A DNA stretch of 64,000 nucleotides. It comes from Microbacterium sp. 4R-513. Lineage in GTDB: Bacteria > Actinomycetota > Actinomycetes > Actinomycetales > Microbacteriaceae. Made by a program: the position numbers and the translations under genes. The notes beneath the pieces are model-generated. The model ran no database searches. It was not told the origin of the DNA and was given only the letters and a program-made list of their open reading frames with translations. Every line of letters starts with the position of its first letter. The stretch's first letter is position 1. Below are positions 18,973 through 28,468 of the stretch, in pieces. Location: the NCBI RefSeq assembly GCF_011046485.1, contig NZ_CP049256.1, positions 2,604,001 to 2,668,000 on the forward strand, given 5' to 3'.

Positions 18973-20535
18973 ATGCCCCCGGACGAGACCGTGCGCAGCA
19001 TGGTGCTGTGGTTCCCGGACTGGCCGGTGACGGCGCTCGCCCGCGAGGGCGCCATCGATCCGTCCGCGCCGGTCGCGGTCTTCGAGCGCAACGAGGTCGT
19101 CGCGTGCTCGGCCTCGGCCCGTGCGGACGGCGTGCGGCGGGGGCAGCGGCGGCGCGACGCGCAGGCGCGGTGTCCGCGGCTCACGGTCATCCCCGCCGAT
19201 GCGATGCGCGACCACCGTGTGTTCGCGCCCGCCGTCGCGCGTATCGAAGAGCGCGCCCCGGGCGTGCAGATCGTCCGGGCGGGGCTGTGCGTGCTCAAGG
19301 CGCGCGGACCGGCCCGCTACTACGGCGGCGAGCTCGAGGCGGCGATCGTCCTTCTCGAGTCCTTGAGCGACCTCGGCATCGAGACGGCACGAGCGGGCAT
19401 CGCCGACGGTCCGTTCACCGCCGAGCAGGCGGCGCGTGCCGGCACGCGCCCTGACGATCCGGTGCGCGTCGTGCCGAGCGGGGCGGCGGCGGACTTCCTC
19501 GCACCGCTCCCGGTCGCGCTGCTCGACGACGCCTCGCTGGGTGGCGGCCCCGAGTTCACGGGGCTCCTCGCGCGGCTCGGCGTGCAGACGCTGGGGGAGT
19601 TCGCCGCGCTCGAGGCCGACCGGGTGCGCGAGCGGTTCGGGGAACGAGGCATCCGTCTGCACGCACTCGCAGGTGGGCGCGACCCGCGGCTCGTCGACCC
19701 GCGCACGCCCCCGCCCGAGCTGCACCGCGAGGTCGCCTTCGAGCCGCCGCTCGAGATCGCCGACCAGGTCGCCTTCGGCATGCGCGTCGCAGCCGACGAG
19801 TTCATCGCGAAGCTCGGCGCGATCGACCTCGTCTGCACCGAGCTGCGCGTCGAGCTGACGGGCGATCGGGGCGAGCGCAGCGAGCGCGTGTGGCTGCACC
19901 CCGGCTCGTTCGATGCGCCGGCGATCGTCGACCGCGTGCGGTGGCAATTGGGCGAGGATGCCGAGGGCCTCCGCAGCGGGGTGTCGGTCGTGCGGATCTC
20001 GCCCGAGGCGGTGGACGCGGCATCCCATCACGCTCCGGCGATCTTCGGAGCAGGGCCCGAAGAGCGCGTGCACCACGCCCTCTCGCGGGTGCAGGCGATG
20101 CTCGGGCATCGCGGCGTGCTCACGCCGGTCATCGGCGGAGGGCGCTGGCTCGCCGAGCGGCAGGTGCTCGTGCCGTGGGGCGACCGGGTCGTGCTGAAGA
20201 AGGAGCGGTCGCGGCCGTGGCCCGGGAGCCTTCCCGATCCGCTGCCCGCGTCGGTGTTCGCCAAGCCTCCCGTCGTCGACGTGCTTTCGTCGATGGGCGG
20301 TCCCGTCGCGGTCGACGAGCGCGGTCGCGTTCTGGCGCACCCCGCTCAGCTGATCGAGGGCGGGCGGCGCCGGGCGATCGAGCAGTGGGCGGGGCCGTGG
20401 CCGATCAGCGAGCGGGGGTGGGATGCCGCGCGTGCGCGTCGTGCGCACCGCTTCCAGGTCGTCGACGCCGACGGTGTCGCGTGGCTGCTCGTGTGCGAAG
20501 ACGGCGGCTGGACGGCGGAGGCGCGCTATGACTAG
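18973..20535 (+). CDS. imuB: ImuB, non-catalytic Y-family polymerase-like protein
   Basis: 520 residues. The fold is that of a Y-family DNA polymerase (MVLWFPDWPVTALAREGAID, FGERGIRLHALAGGRDPRLV) but the acidic residues that bind metal in active Y polymerases are not at the expected places, as is known for ImuB. The protein links the error-prone polymerase DnaE2 to the sliding clamp and ImuA'. A C-terminal extension of about 120 residues, with FQVVDADGVAWLLVCEDGGW, is typical of actinobacterial ImuB. It follows imuA' by one base. A dispersed palindromic repeat lies between it and dnaE2. Confidence 0.87.
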   Translation: MPPDETVRSMVLWFPDWPVTALAREGAIDPSAPVAVFERNEVVACSASARADGVRRGQRRRDAQARCPRLTVIPADAMRDHRVFAPAVARIEERAPGVQIVRAGLCVLKARGPARYYGGELEAAIVLLESLSDLGIETARAGIADGPFTAEQAARAGTRPDDPVRVVPSGAAADFLAPLPVALLDDASLGGGPEFTGLLARLGVQTLGEFAALEADRVRERFGERGIRLHALAGGRDPRLVDPRTPPPELHREVAFEPPLEIADQVAFGMRVAADEFIAKLGAIDLVCTELRVELTGDRGERSERVWLHPGSFDAPAIVDRVRWQLGEDAEGLRSGVSVVRISPEAVDAASHHAPAIFGAGPEERVHHALSRVQAMLGHRGVLTPVIGGGRWLAERQVLVPWGDRVVLKKERSRPWPGSLPDPLPASVFAKPPVVDVLSSMGGPVAVDERGRVLAHPAQLIEGGRRRAIEQWAGPWPISERGWDAARARRAHRFQVVDADGVAWLLVCEDGGWTAEARYD

Positions 20536-20555
20536 AACCTCAGCGCGCTGCCCTC

Positions 20556-20628
20556 GGTCCCTGAGCCGTACTTGGTCCCTGAGCTTGTCGAAGGGTCGAA
20601 CTCTGACGCTTCGACAGGCTCAGCGACC
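20556..20628. repeat. Dispersed palindromic repeat between imuB and dnaE2
   Basis: A 24-nt arm starting GGTCCCTGAGCTTGTCGAAG (20574-20597) faces an imperfect inverted arm ending GGCTCAGCGACC (20605-20628); the arms differ at three positions. A partial extra copy GGTCCCTGAGC lies at 20556-20566. The first 28 nt (20574-20601) recur exactly inside dnaE2 at 23259-23286. It is of the REP/small palindromic element type, common in related genomes by recall. Confidence 0.8.
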
Positions 20629-20667
20629 GGGAGCGGGCCGAGCACCAGACCGCGGGGGGTGCGGCTG

Positions 20668-23600
20668 ATGGGCTTCAACAACCCCTCGGTGCCGTGGTCC
20701 GAGATGGAGCGCCTGCTCAGCGACCGGCGCCGCCCCCGCAACATCCCCGCGGGCGCCGACGGCGGCGACAGCCCGGCGTGGTCGCACAAGCGCGGCAAGT
20801 ATGTGGCGCCCGAGATCGAGCGTCCGACCGACGTCGTGCCGTACGCCGAGCTGCACGCGCACTCGACGTACTCGTTCCTCGACGGGGCCTCATCGCCCGA
20901 AGAGCTCGCCGAAGAGGCTGAGCGCCTCGGCCTGCATGCCCTCGCCATCACCGACCACGACGGCTTCTACGGCATCGTGCGCTTCGCCGAGGCCGCCGAG
21001 GCGCTGCAGGTGAAGACGGTCTTCGGCGCCGAGCTGTCCCTCGGTCATGAGGACCGGTCCGCGACGCCGGCGAGAAGCGGCGAGCCCGACCCGTTCGGCA
21101 CGCATCTGCTCGTCCTCGCACGCGGTGAGGAGGGCTACCACCGCCTCGCCGCAGCACTGACCCACGCCCAGCTGCGGGGCGCCGAGAAGGGCCGCCCGCT
21201 GTACGACCTCGACGAGCTCTCGATGCAGGCGGACGGCCATTGGGCCGTGCTTACGGGATGCCGCAAGGGCACCGTGCGGCACGCGCTCGCCGTCGACGGT
21301 CCTTCGGGCGCCGAGCGCGAGCTCGATCGGCTCGTCGCCCTGTTCGGCAGAGACGCCGTGCACGTCGAGCTCATCGACCAGGGCAATCCGCTCGACTCCC
21401 GTGACAACGACCTGCTCGCCGCGCTCGCCGCCGACCGTGGGCTTCCGCTTCTCGCGACGAACAACGTCCACTACGCCGTCCCGCAGCGCGAGCACCTCGC
21501 CGCCGCCGTCGCCGCCGTGCGGGCGAACCGCGGGCTCGACGAGCTCGACGGCTGGCTGCCCGCGCACGCCGGCGCGCATCTGCGGTCTGGGGCCGAGATG
21601 GCCGAGCGCTTCGCGCGCTACTCCGGCGCCGTCGCCCGCACGGTGACGCTCGCCGAAGAGCTCGCCTTTCCCCTTCGCCGTGCGAAGCCCGCGCTGCCCA
21701 AGCAGAAGGTCCCCGAGGGGCACACGCCGATGACGTGGCTGCGGCACCTCGTGTGGGAGGCCGTGCCCCGCAAGTACCCGGATCTCACCGACGACCAGGC
21801 GAAGCGCATCGAGAAAGAGCTCGGCGTCATCGAGATGAAGGACTTCCCGGGCTACTTCCTGATCGTCTACGGCATCGTGCAAGAGGCGCGGCGCCGCGGC
21901 ATCCTGTGCCAGGGGCGCGGCTCTGCCGCCAACAGCGCGGTGTGCTACCTGCTCGACATCACGGCCGTCGACTCGATCGCGTACGACCTGCCGTTCGAGC
22001 GCTTCCTCTCGTCGCTGCGCGATGAGGAGCCCGACATCGACGTCGACTTCGACTCGGATCGGCGCGAAGAGATCATCCAGTGGGTCTATGCGGAGTACGG
22101 CCGTGAGCGGGCGGCGCAGGTCGCGAACGTCATCCAGTACCGGCCCAAGAACGCCGTGCGCGACATGGCGAAGGCGCTCGGGCATTCGCCCGGGCAGCAG
22201 GATGCCTGGTCCAAGCAGGTCGAGAGGTGGGGCGCGACGCTCGAGAGCGGGCCGGACCACGACATCCCGGATCAGGTCATCGAGTACGCGTCCGAGCTGC
22301 TGAAAGCGCCCAGGCACCTCGGCATCCACTCCGGCGGAATGGTGCTGACCGACCGGCCCGTCGGCGAGGTCGTGCCCATCGAGCACGCGCGCATGGAGAA
22401 CCGCACGGTCATCCAGTGGGACAAGGATGACGCGGCCTGGATGGGCCTCGTCAAGTTCGACCTGCTGGGGCTCGGCATGCTCGCGGCGCTGCAGTACTGC
22501 TTCGACATGATCCGCGATTCGACGGGGGAGGAGTGGGAGCTCGCGACGATCCCGAAGGAGGAGAAGGCGGTCTACGACATGCTCTGCCGCGCCGACTCGA
22601 TCGGCGTCTTCCAGGTCGAGTCACGTGCGCAGATGGGACTCCTGCCGCGCCTGCAGCCCCGGCGGTTCTACGACCTCGTGGTGCAGATCGCGCTCATCCG
22701 GCCCGGGCCGATCCAGGGCGGAGCCGTGCACCCCTTCGTGCGGCGCAAGCTCGGACGCGAGCCGATCACGTATGCCCACGAGAAGCTCGCCCCCGTGCTC
22801 GAGCGGACGCTCGGCGTGCCGGTCTTCCAGGAGCAGCTCATGCAGATGGCGGTCGCCGTCGGCGAGGTGAGCGGAGAGGATGCCGACCTCCTGCGTCGTG
22901 CGATGGGCTCGAAGCGGGGGATCGAGCGCATCGACTCGCTGCGCACGAAGCTGTACGAGGGGATGGCGCGCAACGGCCTCGTCGGGCAGGAGGCCGACGA
23001 CATCTACGCCAAGATCCAGGCGTTCGCGAACTTCGGCTTCGCCGAGTCGCACTCGCTGTCGTTCGGGCTGCTCGTCTACGCGAGCTCGTGGATCAAGCTG
23101 CACTACCCCGGAGCGTTCCTCGCGGGGCTGCTGCGCGCCCAGCCGATGGGGTTCTACTCGCCCGCGACGCTCGTCGCCGACGCACGTCGGCACGGCGTCG
23201 AGGTGCTCCGCCCCGACCTGCTGCTCTCCAACGCCGAGGCCACCCTCGAGCCTTTGCCGGTCCCTGAGCTTGTCGAAGGGTCGAACACCACCCCGCGGTC
23301 GTTGAGCGAGGAGCGGAGCGACGAGACGAACCGCGCCACCCCGCCGCACGACCCCTCCCACCGCCCCGCTCCCACCGGCCTCGACTCCTGCCTCGACCGC
23401 CACCAGCCTCCCGTCGGAGACTTCGACCCCTCCGAACCCGACGAGTACGCCGCCCACCGCCGCGACGGGCGCTTCGCCGTGCGGCTCGGCCTCGCCGGGG
23501 TCAAGGGCATCGGCTCGGCCGTCGCCGAGCGCATCGTCGCCGAACGCGAGGCATCCGGTCCATATCGCGACCTGCGCGACCTCGTCCGCCGCACCGGGGT

Positions 23601-24177
23601 GACGGCCGTGCAGCTCGAGTCGCTCGCCACCGCCGGAGCCTTCGAGTGCCTCGGCCTCACGCGCCGCGAGGCGATCTGGCTCGCCGGCTCCGCCGCGCAG
23701 GACCGCGCCGAGTACCTCCCCGACTCGCTCATCTCTGTGCAGCCGCCGCTCTTCGCCGACCCCACGAGCTACGAGCGGCTCGCCGCCGATCTGTGGGCGA
23801 CCGGGGTGTCGACCGACGACCACCCCATGACGCATTACCGGTCCGCGCTCGATGCGCGCGGGGTGCTGACCTCGCACGAGCTCCGCGAGCATGAGTCGGG
23901 CAGGCGCGTCGAGGTCGCGGGACTCGTGACCCACAGGCAGAGGCCGGCCACGGCATCCGGAGTCACCTTCATCAATCTCGAAGACGAGCACGGACTCGTC
24001 AACATCGTGTGCTCCGTCGGGGTCTGGAACCGCTACCGCCGGGTCGTGCGCGACTCGCCGGCACTCATCGTGCGCGGGATGCTGGAGCGCTCGGTCGAGG
24101 GAGTGACGAACCTGCTCGCCGACAGGTTCGAAGACCTGCGCGTCGGAGTGCATCACCAGTCGCGGGACTTCCGGTGA
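20668..24177 (+). CDS. dnaE2: Error-prone DNA polymerase III alpha subunit DnaE2
   Basis: 1169 residues from ATG 20668 (MGFNNPSVPWSEMERLLSDR), the normal family start; the frame is open further upstream through a repeat. Domains in order: PHP (ELHAHSTYSFLDGASSPEEL, about 60), polymerase palm with catalytic Asp pair PDIDVDFDSDR (about 455), fingers and beta-binding region, helix-hairpin-helix (VKGIGSAVAERI, about 940) and OB domain (VEVAGLVTHRQRPATASGVT). It copies damaged DNA with errors during the SOS response. Odd: residues about 861-914 contain a translated dispersed repeat (VPELVEGSNTTPRSLSEERS) in a linker before the helix-hairpin-helix; the frame is kept. This could be tolerated as a loop. 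Confidence 0.93.
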   Translation: MGFNNPSVPWSEMERLLSDRRRPRNIPAGADGGDSPAWSHKRGKYVAPEIERPTDVVPYAELHAHSTYSFLDGASSPEELAEEAERLGLHALAITDHDGFYGIVRFAEAAEALQVKTVFGAELSLGHEDRSATPARSGEPDPFGTHLLVLARGEEGYHRLAAALTHAQLRGAEKGRPLYDLDELSMQADGHWAVLTGCRKGTVRHALAVDGPSGAERELDRLVALFGRDAVHVELIDQGNPLDSRDNDLLAALAADRGLPLLATNNVHYAVPQREHLAAAVAAVRANRGLDELDGWLPAHAGAHLRSGAEMAERFARYSGAVARTVTLAEELAFPLRRAKPALPKQKVPEGHTPMTWLRHLVWEAVPRKYPDLTDDQAKRIEKELGVIEMKDFPGYFLIVYGIVQEARRRGILCQGRGSAANSAVCYLLDITAVDSIAYDLPFERFLSSLRDEEPDIDVDFDSDRREEIIQWVYAEYGRERAAQVANVIQYRPKNAVRDMAKALGHSPGQQDAWSKQVERWGATLESGPDHDIPDQVIEYASELLKAPRHLGIHSGGMVLTDRPVGEVVPIEHARMENRTVIQWDKDDAAWMGLVKFDLLGLGMLAALQYCFDMIRDSTGEEWELATIPKEEKAVYDMLCRADSIGVFQVESRAQMGLLPRLQPRRFYDLVVQIALIRPGPIQGGAVHPFVRRKLGREPITYAHEKLAPVLERTLGVPVFQEQLMQMAVAVGEVSGEDADLLRRAMGSKRGIERIDSLRTKLYEGMARNGLVGQEADDIYAKIQAFANFGFAESHSLSFGLLVYASSWIKLHYPGAFLAGLLRAQPMGFYSPATLVADARRHGVEVLRPDLLLSNAEATLEPLPVPELVEGSNTTPRSLSEERSDETNRATPPHDPSHRPAPTGLDSCLDRHQPPVGDFDPSEPDEYAAHRRDGRFAVRLGLAGVKGIGSAVAERIVAEREASGPYRDLRDLVRRTGVTAVQLESLATAGAFECLGLTRREAIWLAGSAAQDRAEYLPDSLISVQPPLFADPTSYERLAADLWATGVSTDDHPMTHYRSALDARGVLTSHELREHESGRRVEVAGLVTHRQRPATASGVTFINLEDEHGLVNIVCSVGVWNRYRRVVRDSPALIVRGMLERSVEGVTNLLADRFEDLRVGVHHQSRDFR
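23259..23330. repeat. Two dispersed repeats inside the dnaE2 coding region
   Basis: Bases 23259-23286 are identical to 20574-20601 (starting GGTCCCTGAGCTTGTCGAAG). After 11 nt comes a second element, GTTGAGCGAGGAGCGGAGCG onwards (23300-23329), of the GAGCGAAGCGAGACGAA repeat type common in actinobacteria by recall. Together they are read in frame and add about 25 residues to DnaE2. Confidence 0.75.
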
Positions 24178-24200
24178 CGAACCGGGCGTAGCCTCGGAAC

Positions 24201-24758
24201 GTGACCGAGCAGCAGCCCTACGATGTCGTGGAACAGCGGGATGGCTGGGAGCTGCGTCGCTACCCCGCGCACGTCCTGGCAGAGACCGTCGTGCGCGGTG
24301 CGTCATTCGAGGACGCCGGCAACCGGGCCTTCCGCTTGCTCGTCGGCTACATCGGCGGCGACAACGCCGGGCGCCGCTCGATCGACATGACCGCACCCGT
24401 CGTGCAGTCCCCGGAGAAGATCGCGATGACGGCGCCCGTCATCCAGGAACGCGACGGCGAGGACTTCGTCGTCGCGTTCGTGCTTCCCGCCGAGTTCACC
24501 GAGACGGATGCCCCGGCACCGACCAATCCCGAGGTGCGGCTCCGCACCGTTCCCGAGCAGCTCGTCGCAGCGCTCCGCTTCTCGGGTCGCTGGACGCGCG
24601 AGTCGTGGGACCGGCACCGCGACGAGCTGCTCGCCGGGGTCCGTGACGCCGGGCTGACGGTCGAGGGTGAGCCCCGCTTCGCCCGCTTCGACCCGCCGAT
24701 CATGCCGTCGTTCCTGCGTCACAACGAGGTGCAGGTCGAGGTGCGCGGGCAGACCTGA
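24201..24758 (+). CDS. SOUL-family heme-binding-like protein
   Basis: 185 residues from GTG 24201. Typical SOUL/HEBP features: YDVVEQRDGWELRRYPAHVL at the start, FRLLVGYIGGDN, and the repeated SIDMTAPVV and KIAMTAPVI motifs, ending in FDPPIMPSFLRHNEVQVEV. Family members bind heme or other tetrapyrroles in some eukaryotes; the bacterial role is not known. A TAGCCT box (24189-24194) lies 6 nt before the GTG, so the mRNA is probably leaderless. It follows dnaE2 by 23 nt but its own promoter suggests separate control. Confidence 0.85.
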   Translation: MTEQQPYDVVEQRDGWELRRYPAHVLAETVVRGASFEDAGNRAFRLLVGYIGGDNAGRRSIDMTAPVVQSPEKIAMTAPVIQERDGEDFVVAFVLPAEFTETDAPAPTNPEVRLRTVPEQLVAALRFSGRWTRESWDRHRDELLAGVRDAGLTVEGEPRFARFDPPIMPSFLRHNEVQVEVRGQT

Positions 24759-24831
24759 GAGTGGACCCCTCGCGAAGGCTGGTCATCCCGTCACGACGGG
24801 CACGGAGCCCGACCGTTCAGAACCGCGCGGG

Positions 24832-25581
24832 TCAGGCGTCGGCGGTCGCCGTCGACGCGGTGGCCGGGGCGATGGTGGGGGTCGGGACGGTCGGGAAGGT
24901 GAGCTGCGGGGCGGTCTGCTCCAGGATGAGCCGCGCGAGCTCGTCCGCCCGCTCCATCTGTGGCCACCGTCCCGACGGCAGGTCGACCAGTGTGAGATCC
25001 GTCATGCGACGCAGCTCGCGCGTCAGATCGACCCCGACGCGAACCCAGCGCAGCACGTCGTCGACGCGGTACTCGGTCGCGACGATCGTGGTGGGAACGC
25101 TGTAGCGGCGCTCGTCGGTGAGTCGCTGCACCGAGTCGATCGCCTGCGCACCATTCTCGCTGATGCGCTGGTAACGGGCCTGAAGCACGGGGTCGGTCAG
25201 ATCGCGCACGACGACATCGACCGGTTTCGTGCGCAGGTCGATCGCGCTCGCGCTGAGCACGCGGGTGCCGTCGGCGCTCGGGAAGCCGCCGACGTGGATC
25301 ACACGCGCGATGCGCTCTGGCCGGCGATTGACCGCGGCGTGCACGAGGCCGCAGGCCTCGGCATGCCCCACGAGCACGACGGCGCCGTCGGCGCGGTCGA
25401 TGACATCGACGATCTCGGCCACGTGATCGGCCAGCATGATGCCGCGCCGGTCCGATGTGCGCGATGCGAGTCCACGCAGAGTCAGCGGGTGCGGGCTGTG
25501 CCCCGCCGCCGCGAGGCGGTCGGCGACATCGGTCCATGTCGACCCGTCGAGCCACAGGCCGGGCACAAGGATGACGTCCAA
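24832..25581 (-). CDS. Alpha/beta hydrolase-fold protein lacking the nucleophile Ser
   Basis: 249 residues from TTG 25581, chosen because GGGAGG lies 5 nt upstream and the family start MDVILVPGLWLDGSTW follows. Upstream ATG 25596 is an alternative. The alpha/beta hydrolase fold is recognisable (oxyanion motif VPGLWLDGSTW, nucleophile elbow VVLVGHAEACGLVHA, C-terminal region). The elbow reads G-H-A-E-A instead of G-x-S-x-G, so the catalytic serine is Ala and the protein is probably not a normal esterase. The C-terminal 25 residues are Thr/Pro/Ala-rich. It lies after the GH38 operon with hairpins between. The function is unknown. Confidence 0.72.
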   Translation of the reverse strand: MDVILVPGLWLDGSTWTDVADRLAAAGHSPHPLTLRGLASRTSDRRGIMLADHVAEIVDVIDRADGAVVLVGHAEACGLVHAAVNRRPERIARVIHVGGFPSADGTRVLSASAIDLRTKPVDVVVRDLTDPVLQARYQRISENGAQAIDSVQRLTDERRYSVPTTIVATEYRVDDVLRWVRVGVDLTRELRRMTDLTLVDLPSGRWPQMERADELARLILEQTAPQLTFPTVPTPTIAPATASTATADA

Positions 25582-25620
25582 CGGCACCTCCCTCATGATC
25601 CGTTGCAGAACCATGTTCCG

Positions 25621-25682
25621 GGGGAGAAGCGGTTCTCCCCGGGGGGTTGATCCGAGAAGCGTCTTGTGCAAGCGCTTCTCGG
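25621..25682 (-). terminator. Two hairpins after the GH38 gene
   Basis: GGGGAGAA-GCGG-TTCTCCCC (25621-25640) and the perfect 10-bp stem CCGAGAAGCG/CGCTTCTCGG (25652-25661, 25673-25682). They lie 70-130 nt after the alpha-mannosidase stop codon and are the probable end of that transcript. Both contain GAGAAGCG. Confidence 0.55.
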
Positions 25683-25753
25683 TCACGCGGGATGGCGCGG
25701 GGCCGGCGCCGGTCAGACTACGGAAGCACCGATGCCGAACGGCCAGCCGGCCG

Positions 25754-28468
25754 TCACTCCGGCTCCTCGCCGAGCGGCCATTCGAGCAGATCGACCTCGA
25801 CGACCTCGGCCGACGGGTCGAGCGGCACCCGGAAGGTCCGCACCTGATGCGGGCGGAAGTCCGCGGCAATCTCGCGATCGACGATCGGAAGAGAGAGGCG
25901 AGCGGATGCCGCGCGCCCGCGCGTCTCGACCGCCCGCACGATCAGGTCGGCCGGCGCGTCGCCCGGCCGGTCCTCGCTGCCCTTGACCGCGGTGATCATG
26001 ACCGCGTCCGCCCCGTCGGAGGCGAAACTGCGCCGCGGAGGAAGATCGCCCGAGTGGAAGGACTCGAGCTGTGCCCGCACCGGTGCGCCGAGCGCCGCGG
26101 CCCGGCGCGTGGGTTGCGCGGAGCGCCAGTCGCCGGCATGCGGCACGAGCTCGAGGCTGAAGCGCTGCACCCCCTGATCCTGGAACGAGTAGACGCCGTC
26201 GGGGTCGAGCAGGCGCGGGTCGTGCCATGAGTAGACGGGGGAGCGGACCGCCGTGATGCCGATGCTCGGTGTCCGCGCACCCGCGGCCGCGGCCGGGGAG
26301 ACGTCCCACCCGTGCTTCGCCGTGCAGATCACCGTGAGCCCCGCCGCCTCGCCGTCGAGGCGCCCCGTGAGGTCGACCCACGACTGCGCCGGCTCTTCGG
26401 CTCCGTCGACAGGGCGCTCGATGGTGCCGTACGGAATCTCGTACGTCGCCGAAGGCTCGTCGAGGCCGACCGGGAACCGCAGCTTCAGAACGTGTGCGCG
26501 CTCGCGCCAGTCGAGCGTGACGTCGACGCGCAGCGCGGGCGCGTCGTGCGAGAGCAGATACTCCTCGGTCAGCCGGCTCGACCCCCACGAACGCTCGACG
26601 CGCACGCGGATGCGGAGCGGTCCCGTCTCGCGCACGACGATCCGGTCGACCCGCATCGCGAAGCCCGGCCACGCGTAGGAGACGACCCGGTGGCCCCACG
26701 TGTCGGTCGGGTCGTCGCACACGACCGTTCGCGGCTCACCGCGCGTCGCGCGGAGCGGATCCACGCCGGTGTGCTTGTCGAGGAGGGAGATGAGGTCGCC
26801 CGTGGCGGGGTCGAGCTCGGCGCGCAGGTGCGCGTTCTCGAACGTCGTGCCCGCGGCATCCGTCACCAGCTCCGTCTGCCGCGGCGCTGCCGGCCCCGGC
26901 AGCATGCGGTAGAGCGCGTAGCCGAGGGCCGGTACGTCGGCTCGGAAGGTCACGGCGCCCCGGCTCGTGTCGCCGGTGGTCGCGGTGGACTGCGTCGCCT
27001 GTGACAGCACTTCGGCGCCGTCGTGATCGACGACCCGTACACCGCGTGGCTGAGCGCCGTACTGCATGTCGACGTCGACCGAGACGTCCCACGGGTGCGG
27101 ATTGAACACGACGATCGGCTGCGTCGCCGTGTCGACCGGGATGTCGATGCGCCGCGCGATGCGGTTGTGTGCGCGCGTCGTGATCCGCTTGGCGATCGCG
27201 ACCGCTTCACCGAGTTGGTCTCGCGCGTCGTCGTACGACGGCTCGATCGCCGAGCCGGGAAGGATGTCGTGGAACTGGTTGAACAGCACCTGCTTCCACG
27301 CCCGCTCCAGGTCGTCCCGGGGGTACTCGTCCGCACCGAGTGCGACGTCGATGGCCGCCCAGCGCTCTGCGACGAGCACGGCGTGCTGCGCGCGGCGCTG
27401 CCATGCCTTGATGCCCGAGTGCGACGAGTAGCAGCCCGGAGCGTGATGCTGCAGGTCGTCGCGCCGCACGTTCAGGCCGTCGAGGAATGCGTCGCCGCGG
27501 GCCGTCATCTCGTCGAAGTACGCGCGTGGCGACGACATCGTCATCCTCCCGAAGCTGCCCATGCGGTCGTAGCGGTGGATCGACTCGATGTTGGCCTTCG
27601 TCGGGCCACCGCCGTGATTGCCGACTCCGTAGAACACCATCATCTCGCCGAGCGTGCGGTCGAGCTGGGCCAGCGACTTCTCGGTCTGCCCTGACACGTC
27701 TCCCGGCGGGCTGCAGTACTCGAAGGGGATGCGGTAGGCGAGCACCCGGGATCCGTCCGGCGACTCCCAGTTGAACAGGGTGTCTTGCAGGTCGCCCTCG
27801 TGCGGGCCGGGGCGAAGGAAGCAGTACGAGTCCATCCGCTGCCCGCGGAGGATCTGCGGCAGCATCGCGTTGTGCCCGAAGGGGTCGACGTTCATTCCGA
27901 CGGTTGCGATCCGCCCGAACCGCGAGTGCAAGTAGCGCTGGCCGTACAGTCCTTGGCGAGCGAAGGACTCTCCCATCGGCATGTTGCAGTCCGGCTCGAC
28001 CCACCAGCCGCCGACGTTCACCCAGCGGCCTTCGTCGACACGCTCGCGGATGCGCGCGAAGAGCGCCGGGTCCTGCTCCTCGACCCACGACAGGAGCACC
28101 ACCTGGTCGCAGGTGAAGACGAAGTCAGGGTACTCGTCCATGCGGTCGAGGGCGCTCGCGAACGTGGCCCGCGCCTCCTGGTACCCCTCCTGCCACGGCC
28201 ACAGCCACACCGGGTCGATGTGCGCGTTGCCGATCATGTGGAGAGTCCGATCGGCGGTCGCGAGGGGCCGCGGCACCGGCCGCAGGCCGCGCGGCTGCTC
28301 GCCGGAGGGTGCATTTGCGATCGGCGCCGCGGCGGTGTGGCCCGTGATCTGGGGCGCATCGGGTGAGACGCCCGAAGGATCGTCCGCGGCATCCGGAGCG
28401 GGAGATGCGGAATCCGCGGCGGCGGCGGGGTGGGTCGCGACTCCGGCGCGCTGAGCGGGATCGGTCAT
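25754..28468 (-). CDS. GH38 alpha-mannosidase
   Basis: 904 residues. After about 70 low-complexity residues the GH38 catalytic domain starts: zinc ligands His83 and Asp85 in NAHIDPVWLWPWQEGYQEAR, and the nucleophile Asp195 in GMNVDPFGHNAMLPQ. A middle helical domain (AWKQVLFNQFHDILPGSAIE, whose His also binds zinc) and C-terminal beta domains follow. No signal peptide is visible, so it should act in the cytoplasm, removing alpha-mannose residues or similar from imported glycosides. Its ATG overlaps the stop of the SIS gene by 4 bp, so it is the last gene of a ROK-SIS-GH38 operon. The leading operator at 30105-30122 suggests LacI control. Confidence 0.9.
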   Translation of the reverse strand: MTDPAQRAGVATHPAAAADSASPAPDAADDPSGVSPDAPQITGHTAAAPIANAPSGEQPRGLRPVPRPLATADRTLHMIGNAHIDPVWLWPWQEGYQEARATFASALDRMDEYPDFVFTCDQVVLLSWVEEQDPALFARIRERVDEGRWVNVGGWWVEPDCNMPMGESFARQGLYGQRYLHSRFGRIATVGMNVDPFGHNAMLPQILRGQRMDSYCFLRPGPHEGDLQDTLFNWESPDGSRVLAYRIPFEYCSPPGDVSGQTEKSLAQLDRTLGEMMVFYGVGNHGGGPTKANIESIHRYDRMGSFGRMTMSSPRAYFDEMTARGDAFLDGLNVRRDDLQHHAPGCYSSHSGIKAWQRRAQHAVLVAERWAAIDVALGADEYPRDDLERAWKQVLFNQFHDILPGSAIEPSYDDARDQLGEAVAIAKRITTRAHNRIARRIDIPVDTATQPIVVFNPHPWDVSVDVDMQYGAQPRGVRVVDHDGAEVLSQATQSTATTGDTSRGAVTFRADVPALGYALYRMLPGPAAPRQTELVTDAAGTTFENAHLRAELDPATGDLISLLDKHTGVDPLRATRGEPRTVVCDDPTDTWGHRVVSYAWPGFAMRVDRIVVRETGPLRIRVRVERSWGSSRLTEEYLLSHDAPALRVDVTLDWRERAHVLKLRFPVGLDEPSATYEIPYGTIERPVDGAEEPAQSWVDLTGRLDGEAAGLTVICTAKHGWDVSPAAAAGARTPSIGITAVRSPVYSWHDPRLLDPDGVYSFQDQGVQRFSLELVPHAGDWRSAQPTRRAAALGAPVRAQLESFHSGDLPPRRSFASDGADAVMITAVKGSEDRPGDAPADLIVRAVETRGRAASARLSLPIVDREIAADFRPHQVRTFRVPLDPSAEVVEVDLLEWPLGEEPE

